The notes beneath the pieces were generated by a model. The model did no database searches, was not told the origin of the DNA, and was given only the letters and a program-made list of their open reading frames with translations. A stretch of 8,161 nt of DNA, taken from assembly GCA_018648945.1 (NCBI GenBank), contig JABGQJ010000333.1, positions 1 through 8,161 of the forward strand, written 5' to 3'. The position numbers and the translations under genes are program-made. Of this stretch, positions 1-5,339 are shown in pieces (the stretch's first letter is position 1; each line of letters opens with the position of its first letter). Source of the DNA: Victivallales bacterium (GTDB taxonomy: Bacteria > Verrucomicrobiota > Lentisphaeria > Oligosphaerales > Lenti-02).

Positions 1-75
1 GGCTGCCACCACCAGGAAGGCAAGGACTCCCATCGTGGCAAACTTGAGCGTCCGTCTGCTGGGCATATGCACCAT
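1..75 (-). CDS. N-terminus of an exported protein (partial)
   Basis: Only the first 25 codons are in the window; the gene runs off the left edge. The peptide starts MVHMPSRRTLKFATMGVLAF and continues LVVAA, which is a short basic stretch followed by a hydrophobic core, so it looks like a signal peptide or N-terminal membrane anchor. I chose the ATG at 75-73 because an AAGGAG Shine-Dalgarno lies at 89-84 with an 8-base gap. A second in-frame ATG at 66-64 gives the same signal sequence minus three residues. It follows the GH2 gene on the same strand after a 118-base gap, so it may be the next gene of that operon or have its own promoter. What the mature protein does cannot be told from this fragment. 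Confidence 0.7.
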   Translation of the reverse strand, partial: MVHMPSRRTLKFATMGVLAFLVVAA

Positions 76-95
76 TTGCGTAACTCCTTGCGTGT

Positions 96-169
96 GGGGC
101 TGCACTACCAACATAAGGCAGCATCTGCCGCAACTCCATCGGGTAGCACGGCAGCACTCCGGCAGCCCC
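96..169. repeat. Inverted repeat with nested hairpin between GH2 gene and next gene
   Basis: A perfect 8-base inverted repeat pairs GGGGCTGC at 96-103 with GCAGCCCC at 162-169. Inside it, GGCAG-CAT-CTGCC at 117-129 forms a 5-bp hairpin with a 3-base loop. The structure fills most of the 118-base gap between the end of the GH2 gene and the start of the exported-protein gene. No T-run follows on the minus strand, so a classical intrinsic terminator is not supported. It could be an RNA stability or attenuation structure, or chance in GC-rich DNA. Confidence 0.3.
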
Positions 170-193
170 TGGTACAGGAAGCGCTCTTCCCAA

Positions 194-1951
194 TCAGGAG
201 AGAGGTCCCCGGTAGACCTGCTGCACGGCATGGAAAGCCAACTTGGGGTGCCGCCGATAGTCCACGAGGCCCTTCAGGTTCTGCTCGTCCCAGTAGCCGT
301 TGGGTATTTTGGACGGGTCCCGGTAGTCGCAGAAGCAGAACGGGAAGGTACCCACGATGCGCGGATGGTCCTGGGCCAAGCCAAGGATCTCGCGGAGCAG
401 GTCGGCATGGTACTCCTCCGACCAGAGGTCGCGACTCGCCGAGTGGTTCCCGGGGACGGAATCAGCCCCGAATTCGGTCAGGAAGAGGGCGACGTCGGCA
501 TTCCCGTCGAGGACGGCATTCAGCATCTCACGCATTGGGGTCAGATCGATGGGCACCCGCTCCACGGTCGGCAAGGCACTGCCATCGGCGCTTTCTGCCG
601 GGCGTTGGGCGCTCCAGATGCGGTCGTACCAGCCCCAGTAGGAGTTGATGCCCAGCACATCGACGAGGTCAGCGAGGGGACCCACAATGCCGTAGAGTGC
701 AGCGTAGGAGAGCAGCCGGGTGGGATCCTCCGCACGGATGGTGGTGGCGAGTTGGGTGAAGAAGGCCGCCGCCTCGGGGTTGGCCGTGTTGCATTCATTG
801 CCGATGCCGTAGATGACCACCGACGGATGGTTGCGGGCCGTGACGATCATCTCGCGCACCATCTGCTCCGCCAGCGCCAACCAGTCCGGATCGGCAAAGC
901 GGGTGCCCAACTCACCGTCGGCAGGATGGTAGCAGTACACCGGGGGCTCGATCCAAACCAGTAGGCCGAGCCGGTCGCACGCATCATAGAAGCCAGAGTC
1001 CATCGGGTAGTGACAGCGCACGGCATTGCACCCCGCGTCCTTCATCAGCCGCAGATCGATCTCGATCTGCGGCGGGGTCAGGACCAGGCCATTCGCCTCG
1101 GAATCGCAGACATAGCAGACGCCCTTGAGCGGATAGGAGCCACCGTTGAGCTGCACGTGTCCATCGCGCATGGCCACGGTGCGGAAACCGAACTCGCAGT
1201 CGTACTGGTCGATCACCCGCCGCGAACCATCGAGGAGTTCCACCGAGACGGGTTCCAGATGAGGATTCTCCGGGGTCCATGGCGGCACCTCGAAGAAGGG
1301 CACGCGCACGGCGACCACCCCATCCGGCTGCAGACGTTCTTCCCAGGATATCCCGTCGCCATTGCGGACGCAGACGATGCTGTCTGCCGGCGGATCGAGC
1401 ACGCGCCCCCCAACCACCAGCTCCCAGCCGTCGGCGATGGTGGCAGCCTGCAGCGTGACCTCAGACAAGACGGGACCGCCCGCGAGTTCCAGGCGCACGC
1501 CGCGATGAATGCCGCCGTAGTTGAAGTACCCAAGACAGGGGGGCCACTTGATCGTGGTCGCGCGGTTGTCGACTTGCACGGCCAAGTGGTTGCGCCCCGA
1601 CTTCAGCCTGCCAGTCACGTCAAAGGAAAACTCCGTGTATCCGCCCTCGTGGCTGCCAACCAACACGCCATTCAGGTATACTTTCGCCAGATAGTTGACC
1701 GCACCGAAGCAGAGCCGGGCGCGAGCGGACCCCGCCTCGTCTCCCACCATGAACTCGCGGGCAAACCAGCAAACCCCCTCAAAGATGGCGTAGCGCTCGC
1801 CATACGTCTGCCAGGCCCCCGGCACGGGCACCTTCTGCCAGTGGCGCCGGTTGGCCTCGGGTTTCTCGAAGCCCCTGCGAGCGGCGTGGTACTTTGGGTC
1901 GAGATCGGCAACGAAATCCCACATCCCATCCAGGACGACGACGGTCTTCAT
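194..1951 (-). CDS. GH2 glycoside hydrolase, beta-glucuronidase-like
   Basis: A 585-residue glycosidase, close to the length of E. coli GusA. Order: N-terminal sugar-binding jelly roll (about 1-160, with VYLNGVLVGSHEGGYTEFSF), immunoglobulin-like sandwich (about 160-260), then the catalytic TIM barrel from about 265. The acid/base is E386 in GIGNE and the nucleophile is E493 in LTEFGAD. Beta-glucuronidase hallmarks follow: SYWGWY near 437-442, WSEEYH near 510-515, and N558-L-K560, matching the Asn-x-Lys pair that contacts the uronate carboxylate in GusA-type enzymes. It should release terminal beta-D-glucuronic (or galacturonic) acid. No signal peptide is seen, so it probably acts in the cytoplasm on imported oligosaccharides. 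The ATG at 1951 is preceded by GGAG at 1963-1960 and overlaps the stop of the upstream gene as ATGA, suggesting translational coupling. GH2 membership is secure; uronate specificity is a motif-based inference, and beta-galactosidase is the alternative. Confidence 0.92.
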   Translation of the reverse strand: MKTVVVLDGMWDFVADLDPKYHAARRGFEKPEANRRHWQKVPVPGAWQTYGERYAIFEGVCWFAREFMVGDEAGSARARLCFGAVNYLAKVYLNGVLVGSHEGGYTEFSFDVTGRLKSGRNHLAVQVDNRATTIKWPPCLGYFNYGGIHRGVRLELAGGPVLSEVTLQAATIADGWELVVGGRVLDPPADSIVCVRNGDGISWEERLQPDGVVAVRVPFFEVPPWTPENPHLEPVSVELLDGSRRVIDQYDCEFGFRTVAMRDGHVQLNGGSYPLKGVCYVCDSEANGLVLTPPQIEIDLRLMKDAGCNAVRCHYPMDSGFYDACDRLGLLVWIEPPVYCYHPADGELGTRFADPDWLALAEQMVREMIVTARNHPSVVIYGIGNECNTANPEAAAFFTQLATTIRAEDPTRLLSYAALYGIVGPLADLVDVLGINSYWGWYDRIWSAQRPAESADGSALPTVERVPIDLTPMREMLNAVLDGNADVALFLTEFGADSVPGNHSASRDLWSEEYHADLLREILGLAQDHPRIVGTFPFCFCDYRDPSKIPNGYWDEQNLKGLVDYRRHPKLAFHAVQQVYRGPLS

Positions 1952-3138
1952 GGCTTCATCTCCAGCGGTGAGAACTGCATCCCTGGACAGGAAACGAACT
2001 GCCACGGGTAGACCCCGAGCGGATGGCCAGGCAGCACTCCGCCAATCAAGGCCAACGACAGCAGCCGGAACCAGGTCGGAAACATCGCCCCGTGGCCGAC
2101 ATCGCTGCGGAGCTGCGGATGACCATACTCGAAGGGCAGGTTGCGAACAAACACGAATCCCCCGTCGGGCATCTGATTGGTCAGCACCCAATCGGCAGCA
2201 CGCGCCAAGGCGCTCTGGATATCGGTGCGGCGGTATTCAGTCAACGCCATCATCCGGCAGAGAGGATCGATCGAGTCAATGTCCTCGCAGGCGCTGCTCA
2301 GGAAGGGCTCGGCGGCGTGGTGCACCCCCCAGCCGAACCCGCCGCGCGCGTTCTGGGTCGCCAGAACGGTGTCGATGGCACGTCCGAGATGGGGGGGCTC
2401 CACGCCGTCGTAGAAGAACAGCGGCCACCAGTGGTACGCGGCCTGGACAGCGTGACTGCGCCAGACCGGATCGGTCACATCGACTGCACCCCACACGCCT
2501 GTCTCGGGGTGGACATGGTGGGTCGCCAACCACTCGATCAGCACCGCCACTGCGTGTCCCGCACGACTGTCATTCTGAAAGTCGCGGGCGTACTGGAGCA
2601 GCACGCCGACGTTCATGATCTCGTTGCCAGTCCACGCCACGCGTTCCCCCCAGTCGCGCGCTTCCAGCCAGCGTCGGAGACCATCCGGATCAAGCCACGG
2701 CTTCAGCCAGCGCAGGGGCTTGGCCGCCACTCCGCCGAGGCAGGTCAGCGCCGCAACGACATGGCACGCGAGGTGCGAACGCCCGCACCAGAGCGGATCG
2801 CCATCGTACCAGCCTTGCCCGAAAATCACCGGATCGCGGAACAGCCCGTCCTCGTCCTGATGGCTCTGCAAGTACGCGATCCAGTCCTCGCGATCCGCTG
2901 CCGCGAGCGCCGGCAAGTCGTTGAGCAGGTGCCGCCCCATGGCTGCATAGCACGAGGAGTAGACAGTTGGCAGCAGGCAACCACCCGCGTAGCGGTAGCG
3001 TCCGGGAGCAGATCCCCGCTGTTGGGCCATGAAGGCCAACACGCTGTCGGGCAGGGGGAAGGGAACCACTTGCCCGCCTTGGTAGCCAGGGCTTCCCGAC
3101 TCGATTGATGCCGAGTGTGATCTGGGCTTCGCCATCAT
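1948..3138 (-). CDS. Alpha/alpha-toroid protein, prenyltransferase/squalene-cyclase-like fold
   Basis: A 396-residue protein without a signal peptide. It is built of helical repeats with Gly-rich turns: QSHQDEDGLF (91-100), HPETGVWG (210-217), TQNARGGFGWG (261-271) and NQMPDGGFVF (321-330). This pattern fits the terpenoid cyclase/prenyltransferase alpha-alpha toroid, a fold also used by some polysaccharide lyases and glycosidases. Conserved-looking polar segments are WTGNEIMNVGV (169-179), CEDIDSID (284-291) and LRSDVGHG (343-350). The acidic DIDS resembles, but does not match, the DxDD proton donor of class II cyclases, and at 396 residues it is shorter than squalene-hopene cyclases (usually over 600). 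Start: ATG at 3138, with GGAGAG at 3150-3145 and a 6-base gap; a TTG at 3156 and a second ATG at 3135 are in frame but less well placed. The stop overlaps the GH2 start by 4 bases, so a role in glycan metabolism is more likely than terpene synthesis. The actual reaction is unknown. Confidence 0.8.
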   Translation of the reverse strand: MMAKPRSHSASIESGSPGYQGGQVVPFPLPDSVLAFMAQQRGSAPGRYRYAGGCLLPTVYSSCYAAMGRHLLNDLPALAAADREDWIAYLQSHQDEDGLFRDPVIFGQGWYDGDPLWCGRSHLACHVVAALTCLGGVAAKPLRWLKPWLDPDGLRRWLEARDWGERVAWTGNEIMNVGVLLQYARDFQNDSRAGHAVAVLIEWLATHHVHPETGVWGAVDVTDPVWRSHAVQAAYHWWPLFFYDGVEPPHLGRAIDTVLATQNARGGFGWGVHHAAEPFLSSACEDIDSIDPLCRMMALTEYRRTDIQSALARAADWVLTNQMPDGGFVFVRNLPFEYGHPQLRSDVGHGAMFPTWFRLLSLALIGGVLPGHPLGVYPWQFVSCPGMQFSPLEMKP

Positions 3139-3171
3139 CGCCTGCTCTCCTGCCAAAGAGGCCCGTAGGAA

Positions 3172-3675
3172 CTACCGCCCTTCGCCAGCCTTCTTCTGCT
3201 TCCTGTACTCCTCCAGCAGTCGCCTGCGCTCCTCCGCCAGTTGCTTCCGGCGTTGCGCGAGTGTTAGGGCCACAGGACCCTTGGGCTGGACCCAGGAAGT
3301 GATGACGAAGGTGCGGTAGAACTGCCAGCCGGCCTGCGGCGGCATGATCCGCTCTGCCTTTGACACCTCGCTGGGCAGCCCAATCATGCGTCCCGACTCA
3401 TATCCCCGCACCGTGATGCGGCCAGTCTGGGGAAGACTGCCCTTCAGGGGATCGAGGATGACGCCTATGGGCTTCTCCAGCTTCTTGCCGTTGACCGTAT
3501 CGACCACGAGTGTGCAGGTCGGGTTGATCTTGAACCCGCCCTCAGCAGCCTTGCCTTCAATGGTCAGGTACTTCCCCAAGGGGAAACCGAGCTTCCCATC
3601 GGGAATGTCCCCTGCCCAACCCACACTCGCGGCAACCACAAGCAGAGCGGGAACCAGTGTCGTTCTCACCTTCAT
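3172..3675 (-). CDS. Secreted protein of unknown function with charged C-terminal helix
   Basis: A 167-residue protein beginning MKVRTTLVPALLVVAASVGW, a clear signal peptide with likely cleavage around A21. Residues 28-130 look all-beta (GKYLTIEG, CTLVVDTVNGKKLEKPIGV, GRITVRGYESGRMIG, WQFYRTFVITSWVQPKGP). I have the impression of similar small exported proteins in Planctomycetes and Verrucomicrobia, but no function is known to me. Residues about 138-167 form a strongly charged Arg/Lys/Glu helix, possibly a coiled coil. One cysteine (C54) remains after export. The ATG at 3675 was chosen because it opens the signal peptide; its Shine-Dalgarno is unusual, with GGGAG almost touching the start and a GAGAG about 12 bases away. 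It ends 33 bases before the toroid gene and so probably heads that operon. Confidence 0.8.
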   Translation of the reverse strand: MKVRTTLVPALLVVAASVGWAGDIPDGKLGFPLGKYLTIEGKAAEGGFKINPTCTLVVDTVNGKKLEKPIGVILDPLKGSLPQTGRITVRGYESGRMIGLPSEVSKAERIMPPQAGWQFYRTFVITSWVQPKGPVALTLAQRRKQLAEERRRLLEEYRKQKKAGEGR

Positions 3676-3804
3676 TCTCCCATCAGACTCTCTGAACTGA
3701 CCAGATGTGCACGCATACGGCCGCAGGCCGACCAACCGGCATTACGGTAACGTTCCCGTCCACTGGATCAAGGGCTGGGCGGGGACTGGCCGGGGCCATG
3801 CGGG
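3676..3804. other. Leader region of the secreted-protein gene, with two small inverted repeats
   Basis: This stretch lies upstream of the minus-strand gene starting at 3675. It holds a 5-bp hairpin CGGCC-GCA-GGCCG at 3718-3730 and a short palindrome TTACGGTAA at 3742-3750, which could be an operator half-site pair. On the minus strand a TTGATC near 3770-3765 could be a weak -35, but no good -10 follows at 16-18 bases. No open frame here looks like a gene. The inverted repeats may be chance. Confidence 0.3.
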
Positions 3805-3897
3805 GGATCGCCCCTTGACATCAGCCGGGCCGGTCGCAGCCCATGCGAGATGTTTCATCCCCCCTAGCGGCCGCCAGCCAACCGTCGGGAGACCTTT
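3805..3897 (+). repeat. Direct repeat, left copy (R1)
   Basis: This copy matches 4365-4467 in the same orientation. The core from 3813 to 3858 differs at 4 of 46 positions from 4379-4424. After a spacer that is 4 bases shorter (8 against 12), the segment starting GCGGC at 3867 differs at 5 of 30 positions. It contains TTGACA at 3815-3820 and GGGAG near 3887-3891, but the hexamer 16 bases after TTGACA is CAGCCC, which has lost the -10 thymines, and no plus-strand gene follows. It sits after the stop of the lipoprotein gene and about 130 bases upstream of the secreted-protein gene on the minus strand. It may be a decayed promoter duplicate or one copy of a dispersed regulatory element. Confidence 0.85.
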
Positions 3898-3933
3898 TGA
3901 CACTGCCTCCGGCATCCGGCCAGGGCAAGGAGA

Positions 3934-4206
3934 TCACTCACTCGTGGTCGGCACCCTCACCAGCTTCCCGTCCCTGTACTCGTAGAACTCGTGACCGATA
4001 TCAAGGCTGTGCGCCGTGAAGTGCACCCGCGGCAAGTGGAGCAACTCCTTGCCATCAATCGTGACGACCTTGACATCCTTGCCGGCAGCGATCCCTTCCT
4101 TGGCGAAATCCACGCCCGTCTTCCGCGCAGCTCTGCGGGGCTCCTGTGTGCCCTTGCAGCCCACGACAAGTAGCGCCAGAACGCTGGCATATGCGATGGT
4201 TTTCAT
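3934..4206 (-). CDS. Small lipoprotein of unknown function
   Basis: A 90-residue protein starting MKTIAYASVLALLVVGCKGT. The LVVGC lipobox with C17 predicts cleavage and lipidation, so it should be membrane-anchored outside the cytoplasm. The mature part of about 74 residues is polar, starting with a basic RRAARK stretch. It then has strand-like segments KVVTIDGKELLHL and HEFYEYRDGKLVRV, suggesting a small beta-rich domain. The ATG at 4206 has a strong AAGGAGG Shine-Dalgarno at 4222-4216 with a 9-base gap; an in-frame upstream ATG at 4254 would put a charged leader before the signal peptide and is rejected. The gene is flanked by the two copies of the direct repeat. It could be the first gene of the minus-strand cluster, but the 258-base gap to the next gene leaves this open. 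Confidence 0.78.
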   Translation of the reverse strand: MKTIAYASVLALLVVGCKGTQEPRRAARKTGVDFAKEGIAAGKDVKVVTIDGKELLHLPRVHFTAHSLDIGHEFYEYRDGKLVRVPTTSE

Positions 4207-4364
4207 GGTTCTGATCCTCCTTGGCCAAGCGGCCATGCTGTCTATCAACATCATCCAGCCGAGGGTGAGTCCCTGGCCTCATGCAAGAGAACCTACCCCT
4301 CGTCACCCAGTCAAGCAAGCATCCCGGGAGGAGGCCCGTGCCAAGCTGGAGATCGGCGTTCCCA

Positions 4365-4467
4365 GGATCAGCCGTTGCCCTTGACATCAGCCGGGCTGGT
4401 CGTAGCCTATGCGAGATGTGTCATGCCCCGGTCCCAGCGGCTGCCAACCAACCATCGAGAGACTTTC
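4365..4467 (+). repeat. Direct repeat, right copy (R2), overlapping the isomerase leader
   Basis: This is the partner of 3805-3897. The copy ends one base before the start codon of the isomerase gene, so it makes up that gene's promoter and untranslated leader, including the SD-like GAGAG at 4457-4461. A short hairpin GGGCT-GGTCGT-AGCCT (closing G-T wobble) lies at 4393-4408; its R1 counterpart keeps a 4-bp stem. All eight transition differences between the copies have G or C in R1 and A or T in R2. The 4-base length difference, the lack of coding constraint and the position argue for a non-coding element. Confidence 0.85.
4381..4408 (+). promoter_or_regulatory. Candidate sigma70-type promoter of the isomerase-glycosidase genes
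   Basis: A perfect TTGACA at 4381-4386 is followed after 16 bases by TAGCCT at 4403-4408, which keeps the three most conserved -10 bases (T, A and the last T). This would give a leader of roughly 55 bases before the ATG at 4469. The small inverted repeat in the spacer and -10 region could be bound by a regulator. The -10 match is only 3 of 6, so this is a prediction from sequence only. Confidence 0.5.
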
Positions 4468-4468
4468 C

Positions 4469-5326
4469 ATGAAGTACAGCGCCACCACCGTCGCGATGCC
4501 CGAACTGACCATGGCCGAACAGGCCGCCATGCTCTCCCGCCTCGGCTTCGACGGCGTCGAACTGCGCGTGCGCCGCATCACCGACGAGCAGCGCGCCAAG
4601 GCGGAACCCTCGGGCTGGGGCTACCATGTGAACGACGTCACTCCCGAGAACTTCGCGAAGAAGGCCGCGGAAATCAACGCCATTCTGGCCGATCATGGCC
4701 TGACTCTGGTGGGCGTTGCCTCCAATGCGCCCTGCACGGACCTGGAGCAGATCAAGTATCTGGTCGATGGTGCGGTAGCAGCAGGCCAACCCATGATCCG
4801 GGTCGGAGCCAGTTCGGGCTTCAAAGCCGATGGCAGCAAGAACTACTGGGAGATCTACGGCGAGACCGTCGCTGGCTTCGCCCGCGTGCTGGAACTGACC
4901 AAGGGCACGGGCATCAAGATCCTGATCGAAATGCACGGCAACACCATCCACCCCAGCGCTTCCCTCGCGTATCGCCTCGCCAGCAACTTCAGCCCCGACG
5001 ACGTGGGCGTGATCTACGATCCCCAGAACATGGTCCGCGACGGCTACGAGACCATTTCCCTGGCCCTGCAACTGCTCGGACCATACCTGGCGCACTGCCA
5101 CATGGGCGCCCATCGCCCGCTGCTCGGGGAGCCGGACGACAAGGGCACCATGCAGTGGAAGTGGGAACGGTGCGGTCTGGGCGACGGCCTGTTCGATATC
5201 CCGACCATGATGACCCAGTTCCAGAAGGTCGGCTACGACGGCTTCATCTCCATCGAGGACTTCGGTTCCCAGCCCATCGAGGAGAAGCTCGCCATCGCCA
5301 TCGCCTACCTGAAGTCCGTCGAGTAA
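4469..5326 (+). CDS. Sugar phosphate isomerase/epimerase-like TIM-barrel protein
   Basis: A 285-residue protein of the xylose-isomerase-like TIM-barrel (AP endonuclease 2) superfamily. The expected metal-site residues sit at the ends of barrel strands: E154 in ILIEMHG, D184 in VIYDPQN, H211 in AHCHMGAH and E263 in ISIEDF, with E31 (GFDGVELR) and H156 nearby. Such enzymes usually bind a divalent metal and interconvert ketoses or their epimers in the cytoplasm; some members are inosose dehydratases or isomerases. The start at 4469 fits the first barrel strand and has GAGAG at 4457-4461 with a 7-base gap. An in-frame ATG at 4409 lies within the non-coding repeat and is rejected. Only 13 bases separate it from the glycosidase gene, so it is probably co-transcribed and handles the sugar that enzyme releases. 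The substrate cannot be named from sequence. Confidence 0.9.
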   Translation: MKYSATTVAMPELTMAEQAAMLSRLGFDGVELRVRRITDEQRAKAEPSGWGYHVNDVTPENFAKKAAEINAILADHGLTLVGVASNAPCTDLEQIKYLVDGAVAAGQPMIRVGASSGFKADGSKNYWEIYGETVAGFARVLELTKGTGIKILIEMHGNTIHPSASLAYRLASNFSPDDVGVIYDPQNMVRDGYETISLALQLLGPYLAHCHMGAHRPLLGEPDDKGTMQWKWERCGLGDGLFDIPTMMTQFQKVGYDGFISIEDFGSQPIEEKLAIAIAYLKSVE

Positions 5327-5339
5327 CGGAGAACCCACC

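Noticed and set aside
1952..2191. An N-terminal extension of the GH2 gene back to 2191
   Set aside because: It would overlap the toroid gene by over 240 bases, and the extra 80 residues are not GH2-like. The ATG at 1951 has a Shine-Dalgarno and begins at the family's normal N-terminus.
35..3108. Three long plus-strand open frames (35-964, 1010-2011, 2023-3108) opposite the GH2 and toroid genes
   Set aside because: Their translations match no family and lie antisense to well-supported genes with proper ribosome binding sites.
3718..3742. A possible third copy of the repeat (a CGGCCGCAGGCCGACCAACC-like stretch)
   Set aside because: Only a short GC-rich similarity to the 3' part of the repeat is seen, with gaps and no TTGACA core; chance is enough to explain it.
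3903..3933. A CCGG-CAT-CCGG hairpin after the lipoprotein stop, as a terminator
   Set aside because: The stem is only 4 bp and no T-run follows on the minus strand.
4409..4468. An upstream in-frame ATG at 4409 for the isomerase gene
   Set aside because: This stretch is part of the non-coding direct repeat, whose other copy differs by a 4-base indel that would break the frame. The candidate -10 overlaps it, and the barrel starts at 4469.
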